Below are positions 1-5,967 of a stretch of DNA of 6,720 bases, piece by piece. The translations under genes and the position numbers were made by a program. The notes under the pieces are model-generated. The model was not told the DNA's origin and searched no databases. It was given only the letters and a program-made list of their open reading frames with translations. The stretch lies in assembly GCA_946885645.1 (NCBI GenBank), contig CAMPGU010000231.1, positions 1-6,720 on the forward strand. The letters are read 5' to 3'. Origin of the DNA: an uncultured Haloferula sp. (GTDB lineage Bacteria; Verrucomicrobiota; Verrucomicrobiae; Verrucomicrobiales; Akkermansiaceae). The number at the start of each line of letters is the position of its first letter. Position 1 is the stretch's first letter.

Positions 1-711
1 TGCTTCCACTGCGCTCAGGTGGATCCCTTGCCGGGACGTCGCGACGAGGTGGTGGGAATGTGGGGAATCAATCCCGACGGCTCGCCTGCGGCCCCGCAGA
101 CCGTCTCCGCCCCGACTTCCGGAGGCCTGGCCCGGGAGGTCAATCTCAAGGTGGATCTGGTCTCAAAGGGAACACATGGGCGCCGCGTGGTGCGGCCGAT
201 GAAGCCCCGCTACATCACGATCCATTCCACGCAGAACTACTCCGCCGATGCCTGGCGCCATTCGCTTGCGCTCAAGCGCGGAGCCCTGCGCTCGCCGAAG
301 CGCCGGGGTGGCAACCGCATCGGCTACCTGATCTGGCACTTCACCGTGGACGACAAGGTGGCGATCCAACACATGCCAACCAGCGAGCAGGGCGAGCACG
401 CGGATTTCGACGGACCCGGCAACCGCTACTCCGTAGGCATTGAAATGTGCGAGCACCGCGGCTGCAACCGCTCCGCCACGATCGAGCGTACCGCGAAACT
501 CACTGCCAAGCTGATGCACGATCACGGGATCCCGCTGAGCCGCGTGGTGCCGCACTACCACTGGCCGCGGCGGGGCAAAAGCCCGGCGCACAAGAACTGC
601 CCGCACTTCCTGATGGACAACGGCAGGCCCGGCAAGAAGTGGCGCTGGTTCCAGAGCCGGGTGAACTACTATTACAAGCAGGCCTACCAGCAGAGTTATG
701 CCGGCCGCTGA
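1..711 (+). CDS. N-acetylmuramoyl-L-alanine amidase (Amidase_2/PGRP fold), 5' end uncertain
   Basis: Predicted zinc amidase that cleaves the bond between N-acetylmuramic acid and L-alanine in peptidoglycan; it would act in the cell envelope. The frame is open back to base 1, so the true start may lie outside the window. The first in-window start is GTG at 19 (230 aa); ATG at 58 is another option, preceded by a GGTGGTGGGA stretch. Counting from GTG 19, the fold begins near residue 60. Zinc-ligand candidates are H69 (ITIHST) and, near the C-terminus, H179 or H181 (VPHYHW) with C194 (KNCPHF). K192 sits two residues before the Cys, as in T7-lysozyme-like amidases. WHFTVD (H107), EHAD (H127) and GIEMCEH (E142) match the conserved core. 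The first 55 residues are low-complexity Pro/Gly/Ser; no signal peptide is visible, but it could lie upstream. The final 14 bases overlap the next gene. A cell-wall recycling or remodelling role is inferred. Family call is firm, physiological role is not. Confidence 0.85.
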   Translation, partial: CFHCAQVDPLPGRRDEVVGMWGINPDGSPAAPQTVSAPTSGGLAREVNLKVDLVSKGTHGRRVVRPMKPRYITIHSTQNYSADAWRHSLALKRGALRSPKRRGGNRIGYLIWHFTVDDKVAIQHMPTSEQGEHADFDGPGNRYSVGIEMCEHRGCNRSATIERTAKLTAKLMHDHGIPLSRVVPHYHWPRRGKSPAHKNCPHFLMDNGRPGKKWRWFQSRVNYYYKQAYQQSYAGR

Positions 712-1123
712 AATCCCGGTGCCCTCCCGCGAACCGTCCTGCGGCAGCCCGGGGAATCGCGTCTCGCTGCTTGACCCCGAGCGCTTCTACGTCTGCCAGC
801 GTTGCACCGCCTGCTGCAAGTGGCCGGGAGATGTGCGGATCGAGGCGGACGAGATCGGGCCGATCGCCGGTTTCCTCGGGATGAACGAAGAGGATTTCAT
901 TGCACGCTACACACGCTTGCGCACGAACCGGAATGGTCTCTCGCTCCTCGAAAAGGAGAACCACGAGTGCATCATGCTGGAAGCGGGAGGATGCCGGATT
1001 CATCCGGTGAAGCCGGAGCAGTGCCGTGGATTTCCAAACAAGTGGAACTTCCCGGGCTGGCAGAAGGTCTGCGAAGCCAAGCCGGTGCCGATGGAAGCGG
1101 CGCGGGCGAAAGGCTGGGTGTAG
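698..1123 (+). CDS. YkgJ-family CxxCxxCC cysteine-cluster protein
   Basis: A 141-aa predicted cytoplasmic protein of the YkgJ-type family, named for its Cys motif and thought to bind zinc or an iron-sulfur cluster; the biochemical function is not established. The N-terminal motif is FYVCQRCTACCKWPGD, with C33, C36, C39 and C40. The second half has the usual companion cysteines: C91, C99 (GGCRIHPVKP), C109 (EQCRGFP) and C125, plus a non-motif C15. The order CxxCxxCC, then C-x7-C, C-x-GFP and a late Cys matches the family well, and the length is normal for a single-domain member. The ATG at 698 lies inside the end of the amidase gene (14-bp overlap, different frame), which suggests translational coupling. 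A GTG at 719 would avoid the overlap but has no better ribosome binding site. No clear Shine-Dalgarno is seen before either start. A link to amidase function is not supported beyond adjacency. Confidence 0.88.
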   Translation: MPAAEIPVPSREPSCGSPGNRVSLLDPERFYVCQRCTACCKWPGDVRIEADEIGPIAGFLGMNEEDFIARYTRLRTNRNGLSLLEKENHECIMLEAGGCRIHPVKPEQCRGFPNKWNFPGWQKVCEAKPVPMEAARAKGWV

Positions 1124-1153
1124 GACCCGCCCCGCGCTTTTGTCCGGCTACGA

Positions 1154-1187
1154 GAAAGCCCGGACTGCTTGCGCGGCCCGGGCTTTC
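1154..1187. terminator. Bidirectional terminator between convergent genes
   Basis: A perfect 10-bp inverted repeat, GAAAGCCCGG (1154-1163) and CCGGGCTTTC (1178-1187), encloses a 14-nt loop. It is the main structure in the 86-bp gap between the cysteine-cluster gene stop (+ strand, 1123) and the ilvN stop (- strand, 1210). The A-run on one arm and T-run on the other put a short U-stretch at the stem end whichever strand is transcribed, as expected of a shared terminator. No long T-tract follows, so it is not a textbook intrinsic terminator. Confidence 0.65.
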
Positions 1188-1209
1188 GGAAATGAGATGG
1201 TGAGTCGGC

Positions 1210-1755
1210 TCAGGTCGCCTGTTCTCCGCGCGCCATGACCACCTTGCCGGTGCGCACGGTCTCGATGATCTCGAATTGGGAGAACATCGTCACCGCGGCG
1301 TCCACCTTGGGGCTGTCGCCGGTGATCATCACGATCATCGAGACCGGTGTGAGGTCCACCGTTTTGCCGTCGAAATGCTCCGTGATCTGGAGCGCCTGCG
1401 AGCGGTCGGCCGGGGAGCACTTGATCTTGATCATGATCATCTCCTTCGTCACCGAATCATCCGAAGTATGCTCGAAGCAATGGATGACGTCGATGAGCTT
1501 GGAGACCTGCTTGATGATCTGGTCGAGGCCCTGCGGATCCCCGCTGATGCCGATCGTCATCCGGGAGAAATTCGGATTCCGGCCCTCGGAGACGACGAGC
1601 GAATCGATGTTAAAGCCCCGACGGGAAAAGACCTGGCAGATACGCATCAGGACACCCGGCTCGTTGGTCACGAGGATGGAAAGCGTGTGCATGGCCCCGC
1701 GGCGTGCGGGCGCGACAGCGGTCGGTGTTTCTGTTGTCACGATCGTTTGATTCAT
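1210..1755 (-). CDS. ilvN: Acetolactate synthase small (regulatory) subunit
   Basis: Regulatory subunit of acetohydroxyacid synthase, which pairs with the large subunit encoded just upstream and normally raises its activity and confers feedback inhibition by valine. The 181-aa product has an N-terminal ACT domain (about residues 22-95: MHTLSILVTNEPGVL, then RRGFNIDSL) and the C-terminal small-subunit domain (about 100-177: KEMIMIKIKC, TPVSMIVMITG, TGKVVMARG). The residues equivalent to E. coli IlvH N11, G14 and N29, known valine-site positions, are N31, G34 and N49; all are kept, so valine sensitivity is predicted. The start is ATG at 1755, 20 nt after the ilvB stop, without a clear Shine-Dalgarno. 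This gives about 21 residues more than E. coli IlvH; ATG at 1692 would give 160 aa, the usual length, so the start is less certain than the identity. Bacterial type III enzymes often call this gene ilvH. Confidence 0.95.
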   Translation of the reverse strand: MNQTIVTTETPTAVAPARRGAMHTLSILVTNEPGVLMRICQVFSRRGFNIDSLVVSEGRNPNFSRMTIGISGDPQGLDQIIKQVSKLIDVIHCFEHTSDDSVTKEMIMIKIKCSPADRSQALQITEHFDGKTVDLTPVSMIVMITGDSPKVDAAVTMFSQFEIIETVRTGKVVMARGEQAT

Positions 1756-1775
1756 GGTGATTCAGTGAAATGGGA

Positions 1776-3503
1776 TCACGTGGAACCCACCGGCTTCTCC
1801 ATCTTGGTCTTCGGAGCTTCCGTGATCATGTCTTCCAAGGCCGCACCGGCGGGGATCATCGGGAAGACGTTATCCGTCTTCACGCACTCGGCGTGGATCA
1901 GGATGGGACCGTCGTTGTAGGCGAGGGCTTTCTCGAGCTGTTTGGTCACATCGGCGGGCCGCTTGATGAAGACGCTCGGGATGCCATAGGCCGCGGCCAG
2001 CTTGCAGAAGTCGGGGTTGCCGATCAGGTCCACGCCGCTCTCGCGGTTTTCAAAGAAAAGCTCCTGCCATTGGCGCACCATTCCGAGATAGTGGTTGTTC
2101 AGCACCACGATCTTGATCGGCAATTTGTGAATCTGCGCCGTCGCCAGTTCAAAAAGGGTCATCTGGAAGCCGCCGTCTCCGGAGATGGAGATCACCGTCT
2201 TTTTCGGATGCGCGAGCTGCGCGCCGATCGCGGCCGGGAAGCCGAAGCCCATGGTCCCGGCGCCGCCGGAGGAGAGCCAGTGGAAGGACTCGCTGTTCTT
2301 GTAGAACTGCGCGGCCCACATCTGGTGCTGTCCCACGTCCGTGGATACGATCGCCTTGCCCTCGGTGAGTTCGTAGAGCTCGTCGATCACCTGCTGCATC
2401 CGCAGGCCGCCCTGCTTCTTGTAGGTCAGCGGGAACTTCTTCTTGTAGCCATCCAGCTTGGAAATCCACTCGGTGGTTTCAAGCGGGCCGATCTTCTCGT
2501 TGATTTCCGCGAGCGCCGCCTTGGCATCGCCCGTGATCATGATGTCCGGCTTGATCATCTTGCCGCCTTCCGCGGGGTCGATGTCGATGTGGATGATCTT
2601 CGCGTCCTTACAGAACTTCGACGGCTGGCCGATGATACGGTCGTCGAAGCGGGACCCGATGTTGATCAGCAGGTCGCACTCGATCATGGCCTTGTTCGCA
2701 TAGGCGGTACCGTGCATGCCGAGCATGCCCAGCGAAAGCGGGTGCGTCTCCGGGAAGACTCCCTTGCCCAGCAGGGTGTTGGTCACCGGCGCGTTCAGCG
2801 TTTCGGCAAGGTAGCGGAGCTCCTTATCGGCGCGGGCGATCATCGCGCCCTGTCCGGCGAGGATCACCGGGCGCTTGGCCTTCATGATCATCGCGGCGGC
2901 TTCCTTGACCGCGGCATCGTCGATCTTGAAGGCATTGCTCGGATCGTAGCCGGGCAGATTGAAGGGCGGGTTCATCTCGCCATTGAAGGGCCCTTGGGAA
3001 ATGTCCTTCGGGATGTCGATCAGCACCGGACCCGGACGACCGGTCGTGGCGATGTGATAGGCTTCGCGAGCGATCCGGGGCAGGGAGTTGGCATCCTTCA
3101 CCAGATAGTTGTGCTTCACCACCGGGATAGTGATGCCGAAAATGTCGGCCTCTTGGAAAGCGTCCTTACCGAGCATCCAGGTCACCGTCTGGCCGGAAAT
3201 CACGATCATCGGCACGGAGTCCATCATTGCCGTCATGAGGCCGGTCACCGTATTGCCGGCACCCGGGCCGGAGGTCACGAGGACCGCCGCGGGCTTGCCG
3301 GTCGCGCGGGCATAGCCATCGGCCATGTGGACGGCACCTTGCTCGTGGCGGACGAGAATGAACTTCATCTTCGTCTTGACCGTTTCCAAGGCGTCGAAGA
3401 TGGGGATCGCCGCCCCCCCGGAGTAACCGAAAATGTACTCGATTCCGAGGTCGTCGAGTGTCTTGATGAGGGCTTGTGCGCCGTCGAGTTTGTCCTTGCT
3501 CAT
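1776..3503 (-). CDS. ilvB: Acetolactate synthase large (catalytic) subunit
   Basis: Catalytic subunit of acetohydroxyacid synthase. It uses thiamine diphosphate, Mg2+ and FAD to condense two pyruvates to 2-acetolactate, or pyruvate and 2-oxobutyrate to 2-aceto-2-hydroxybutyrate, the first shared step of branched-chain amino acid synthesis in the cytoplasm. The 575-aa product has the normal length and three-domain order. The pyrimidine-binding domain carries the catalytic glutamate E54 (RHEQGA) and GKDAFQE at 112-118. The central FAD-type domain includes GSRFDDRI (283-290) and HIDIDPAE. The diphosphate-binding domain carries GDGGFQ (442-447) and [13 protein letters not shown] (468-480). The C-terminus has the typical PMIPAGAA. 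I chose ATG at 3503; a TTG two codons upstream (3509) is possible but weaker. The loop at 105-110 reads QTVTWM where plant and many bacterial enzymes have QVP-type residues. It probably forms an operon with ilvN. Confidence 0.97.
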   Translation of the reverse strand: MSKDKLDGAQALIKTLDDLGIEYIFGYSGGAAIPIFDALETVKTKMKFILVRHEQGAVHMADGYARATGKPAAVLVTSGPGAGNTVTGLMTAMMDSVPMIVISGQTVTWMLGKDAFQEADIFGITIPVVKHNYLVKDANSLPRIAREAYHIATTGRPGPVLIDIPKDISQGPFNGEMNPPFNLPGYDPSNAFKIDDAAVKEAAAMIMKAKRPVILAGQGAMIARADKELRYLAETLNAPVTNTLLGKGVFPETHPLSLGMLGMHGTAYANKAMIECDLLINIGSRFDDRIIGQPSKFCKDAKIIHIDIDPAEGGKMIKPDIMITGDAKAALAEINEKIGPLETTEWISKLDGYKKKFPLTYKKQGGLRMQQVIDELYELTEGKAIVSTDVGQHQMWAAQFYKNSESFHWLSSGGAGTMGFGFPAAIGAQLAHPKKTVISISGDGGFQMTLFELATAQIHKLPIKIVVLNNHYLGMVRQWQELFFENRESGVDLIGNPDFCKLAAAYGIPSVFIKRPADVTKQLEKALAYNDGPILIHAECVKTDNVFPMIPAGAALEDMITEAPKTKMEKPVGST

Positions 3504-3777
3504 GAGCAAAATTGAGGTTCCGGGGGAGAAGTAGGGCTAAAAATCTTCCTCGGCAATCCGAAAATCGCCTAAAAAATCGCAAAGTGCCGGCGTGTCCCTG
3601 TTTGTTTACTCGAAAACTCGATAAATGGAGGTAAATGCTGCCTCTGTTGGCCGTGCCGTGCGGAAAAGTCGTCTGGACTTGATCAGGAGCAACGCCGACT
3701 GAAATGGACAAAGCCGTCCCTTCGTAAGCGACTCGCGCACCGGGCGGCGGGTTCCCGCGCGATCCGGTCCTTCCGGC
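3504..3777 (-). promoter_or_regulatory. ilvBN upstream leader region with short direct repeats
   Basis: This 274-nt gap between the dehydrogenase stop and the ilvB start must hold the ilvBN promoter unless transcription reads through from upstream. The part nearest ilvB (about 3540-3630) is more AT-rich than the flanking genes. It contains the 8-mer AAAATCGC twice (3561-3568 and 3573-3580, 12 nt apart, + strand) and ACTCGA twice (3608-3613 and 3616-3621). These are plausible regulator sites, but no known operator is recognised. I could not pick a convincing -35/-10 pair. No T-box, leucine-responsive motif or classical attenuator (leader peptide followed by alternative hairpins and a U-run) is evident. 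Confidence 0.4.
3740..3767 (-). terminator. Possible terminator hairpin after the sugar dehydrogenase gene
   Basis: Ten nucleotides after the dehydrogenase stop (3778), the minus strand can fold CCGG (3767-3764) onto CCGG (3743-3740), with an inner GCGG/CCGC stem closed by GAAC. The hairpin is GC-rich and well placed but has an internal loop and no U-tract. It is a weak candidate that may simply reflect high GC content. Confidence 0.3.
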
Positions 3778-4938
3778 TTACTTGTCCACGATCCGGAGGA
3801 TCGGACCGCCGTGATCCACGATATAGACGTTGCCCAGAGGATCCTCGCCAAAGGATGAGATCATGCCGAGCTTGCCTTCCTCCGGTTGGAAGTCGTCCGT
3901 ATGATCTTCAAATTTGGTCGGTTTCCCGTTCTTCGGCAGGAAAGACCAGACCCGGCGGTTATTGTAATCCCCGAAGATGTAGCGGCCCTCGAGCGGCTTC
4001 ACCGGCCCGCGATAGACATACCCGCCGGTGACGGAGAGCCCGTCCTTGGCTCCGCCGCCGTGATTGTAAACATAGACGGGCTCGATCGCTCCCTTCGGAG
4101 CCTTGCCGCCGACGCCATCTTGAGGAGTCTCCTTGTCACCCTCGCGCAGGCGCCAGCCGAAGTTCGCCCCGGCACCCTTGCCCTTGGGCAGATAGTCGAT
4201 TTCTTCCCAGCGGTTCTGACCGACATCGCCGATCCAGAAATCCCCGGTTTTCCGGTCGAAGGAGCAGCGCCACGGATTTCGCAAGCCGAGCGCCCAAATC
4301 TCCGGCTTGGCATCTCCCTGGCCGAGGAATGGATTATCCTTCGGAACCGAGTAGCCGTCGGAGGGAGAGACATCGATCCGCAGCATCTTGCCCAGATAGG
4401 TATCCATCGCTTGCGCGCGATTTTTCGGATCGTTCCCGGACCCGCCGTCGCCGTTGCCGATGTAGAGCATGCCATCGGGACCGAAGCTGATCCACCCGCC
4501 GTTATGGTTCTCGAAGTCCTGCTTGTAGGATAGGAGCACCTCCTGGCTGCCGCGGTCGGCGGTGTTGAATTCGGGACCTTTCGCGGTGAAGCGGGAGATG
4601 CGGGTGTTCTGCTGCTTGTCCACGAAGTTCACGTAGAAACGCCCCGACTTCTCGAAATCCGGTGCGAAGGCGAGCCCCAGCAAGCCCTCTTCATTGCCTC
4701 TCCGGCGCACTTGTTCGACGATATCGAGGAAGGGTTCCGCCTGCCGTTCGCCGGTCTTGGAATCGATGATCCAGATCTTCCCCGCCTGCTCCATCACCCA
4801 GAGCCGGCTCTTTTCATGACCGGGGGCACCCACCCAGACGGGACGCTCGAAACCCTTGGCGACGGTCTCCACCCCCGGTTTCGCGTGGGCGGTGAGAACG
4901 ACCGATGAAAGGGCGGTGGCGAGGAAAAACAGGCGCAT
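3778..4938 (-). CDS. Secreted PQQ-dependent sugar dehydrogenase (GSDH family)
   Basis: Predicted periplasmic six-bladed beta-propeller of the glucose/sorbosone dehydrogenase family, relatives of soluble quinoprotein glucose dehydrogenase and YliI/Asd. Members oxidise aldose sugars with pyrroloquinoline quinone as cofactor; the real substrate here is unknown. The start is ATG at 4938 (386 aa), because it opens directly into a signal peptide (MRLFFLATALSSVVLTAHA, cleavage expected after residue 19). Upstream in-frame starts only add an implausible Gly/Arg-rich stretch. Family motifs in order are GNEEGLLGLAFAPDF (81-95), NHNGG (144-148, with H145 aligned to the likely catalytic His), GNGDGGSGNDP (161-171), GLRNPWR (218-224, R220 and N221 as PQQ contacts), GDVGQNRWEEID (237-248), GANFGW (257-262) and GDYNNRRVW (323-331). 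No heme c or other fused domain is present. No PQQ biosynthesis genes lie in the window. Some homologues are non-enzymatic or cofactor-free, so activity is inferred. Confidence 0.9.
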   Translation of the reverse strand: MRLFFLATALSSVVLTAHAKPGVETVAKGFERPVWVGAPGHEKSRLWVMEQAGKIWIIDSKTGERQAEPFLDIVEQVRRRGNEEGLLGLAFAPDFEKSGRFYVNFVDKQQNTRISRFTAKGPEFNTADRGSQEVLLSYKQDFENHNGGWISFGPDGMLYIGNGDGGSGNDPKNRAQAMDTYLGKMLRIDVSPSDGYSVPKDNPFLGQGDAKPEIWALGLRNPWRCSFDRKTGDFWIGDVGQNRWEEIDYLPKGKGAGANFGWRLREGDKETPQDGVGGKAPKGAIEPVYVYNHGGGAKDGLSVTGGYVYRGPVKPLEGRYIFGDYNNRRVWSFLPKNGKPTKFEDHTDDFQPEEGKLGMISSFGEDPLGNVYIVDHGGPILRIVDK

Positions 4939-4961
4939 GATGCGCGAGGCTAACGCGCCGC

Positions 4962-5009
4962 GGCGGGAGTGCAACCCGCCAGCACGTCCGGCTCCCCCGC
5001 ACAATGGGG
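4962..5009 (-). terminator. Two tandem hairpins after the PEP-CTERM gene
   Basis: In the 76-nt gap between the PEP-CTERM stop (5015) and the dehydrogenase ATG (4938), the minus strand has two inverted repeats in a row. The first is CCCC (5009-5006) with GGGG (4998-4995) around a 7-nt loop; the second is GGCGGG (4980-4975) with CCCGCC (4967-4962), also around a 7-nt loop. Neither is followed by a T-run. They may end or slow transcription of the upstream gene, or shape the 5' leader of the dehydrogenase mRNA. The function is undecided. Confidence 0.35.
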
Positions 5010-5014
5010 TAGGA

Positions 5015-5878
5015 TCAGCCGCCGCTGCACTTCCGCCGCCTGCGCCCGGCGGCTGCCGCCGCGGCGAGAGCGACCAGCAGGGCTGACGACGGCTCGGGAA
5101 CCAGATAGACGGGTGCAGGAAGTCCGCTGGAATTCAGGAGGCTCAGATTGCCGTCGATCGCACCGAAGACGCCGTTGTTGTTCTGACTGTTCGGGTGCGT
5201 GTTCGCGATCACCTGCAACCGGATGGAACTGGTATTCTGATAGCGGAGGATGAAGGCGGTGCGCGGGTCATCCTCGTCCCGCACGATGCCCGGTCCGGCA
5301 AAGCGGAAATAGCCGTCGCCCGTATCCGTAACGGCGATCTCGGTGCCGCTGAAAAGCTGGTAGCTCAGCAGGCCGTCCTCTCCGAAAGCCGCTACCGACT
5401 CGTCCTGAGTACTCTCGCCGTCAATATCATAGATCATCAGCCGGAAGTCCGGAATCACGAAGGGATCGCTAAAGTCGCTGCCGCCGGCGAAGAACTCCAG
5501 GTTGTAAGTCATGCTGCCGGGCCCGAAATCACCTCCCGAGCCCGCGCCGCCCTTGTAGGCCAAAAGAAACCCCAGGTCGCCCCCGGGTTCTCCTTCAGCG
5601 GCGCTATAGTCGGGAAGTGCTCCTTCGTAACTGTATCGGGGCGAGGTGACGGCGGTAACCGTCAGCCGCATGTCCACGCCTTGGCCGCTGCTCGGGGCGA
5701 CGTCCAGGAAGTCGAAGGTGGTGCCGGTGTAGTAATCGCCCAATTGCGAATGGTAGCCATTCGTTGCTTGGACCGGATTGCCGAAGAACAGATCGGTGTA
5801 ATTCTGACCCGAGGCGGAGGTCGCGGCGAAGAGGGAAACCGCGGCCACCACGCAGGCGAAACGTGGCGGGACTTTCAT
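5015..5878 (-). CDS. PEP-CTERM sorting domain-containing protein, otherwise unknown
   Basis: A 287-aa exported protein with no catalytic domain that I recognise. It begins with a signal peptide (MKVPPRFACVVAAVSLFAATSASG, cleavage expected about residue 24). It ends with a PEP-CTERM signal: VPEP at 260-263, a Leu/Ala-rich helix (about 266-277) and RRRRK at 279-283, then a short CSGG tail. In other bacteria such signals are processed by an exosortase and mark surface or matrix proteins. The mature part is rich in Gly, Ser, Asp, Tyr and Phe and looks all-beta. Acidic loops stand out: YDIDGESTQDES (150-161), FGEDG (165-169), TDTGDGY (184-190) and DEDD (201-204), which could bind calcium. The start is ATG at 5878. 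A GGAGG at 5897-5893 (- strand) lies 14 nt upstream, further than usual, so its role is doubtful. No exosortase or glycosyltransferase gene is visible nearby. A structural or adhesive surface role is only a guess. Confidence 0.85.
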   Translation of the reverse strand: MKVPPRFACVVAAVSLFAATSASGQNYTDLFFGNPVQATNGYHSQLGDYYTGTTFDFLDVAPSSGQGVDMRLTVTAVTSPRYSYEGALPDYSAAEGEPGGDLGFLLAYKGGAGSGGDFGPGSMTYNLEFFAGGSDFSDPFVIPDFRLMIYDIDGESTQDESVAAFGEDGLLSYQLFSGTEIAVTDTGDGYFRFAGPGIVRDEDDPRTAFILRYQNTSSIRLQVIANTHPNSQNNNGVFGAIDGNLSLLNSSGLPAPVYLVPEPSSALLVALAAAAAAGRRRRKCSGG

Positions 5879-5967
5879 AAATCGAGGGGAATCCTCCGTA
5901 TCAAAGGGGGGACGCTCGAAATACGCAATCCGAAAAAGTCAAGGATTCCGAAATAACTGCCCGCCGC

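Noticed and set aside
1..711. Amidase as a prophage endolysin
   Set aside because: The amidase fold is shared with phage lysins, but no holin, tail or integrase gene is next to it, and its neighbour is an ordinary bacterial gene.
1770..3515. A 581-codon open frame on the + strand covering all of ilvB
   Set aside because: Its codons line up exactly with ilvB codons on the other strand. Antisense stops in that register require TTA, CTA or TCA in ilvB, which are rare in GC-rich genes, so a long open frame is expected. The product is His/Arg/Gly/Asp-rich with no family features.
3606..3740. Possible 44-aa GTG-started leader peptide upstream of ilvB containing ALLLI
   Set aside because: Branched-chain residues are too few for a classical ilv attenuator, there is no Shine-Dalgarno, and no terminator/antiterminator hairpins with a U-run follow. 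It is the tail of an open frame that begins inside the dehydrogenase gene.
3886..4533. Long + strand open frame opposite the sugar dehydrogenase gene (215 codons)
   Set aside because: In the same codon register as the dehydrogenase gene; explained by codon bias. The sense-strand protein has clear family motifs and a signal peptide.
5914..5942. Possible promoter upstream of the PEP-CTERM gene (TTGACT at 5942-5937, - strand)
   Set aside because: The -35-like hexamer is good, but at a 17-nt spacing the -10 position reads TCGAGC; the nearest TATTTC is only 13 nt away. Not supportable as a sigma-70 promoter.
5926..5947. AATCC/GGATT inverted repeat after the isomerase gene
   Set aside because: Only five base pairs with an 11-nt loop; too weak to call a terminator.
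5195..5956. Long + strand open frame opposite the PEP-CTERM gene (253 codons)
   Set aside because: Also codon-aligned with the minus-strand gene, which has both a signal peptide and a sorting signal. The antisense product shows no recognisable motif.
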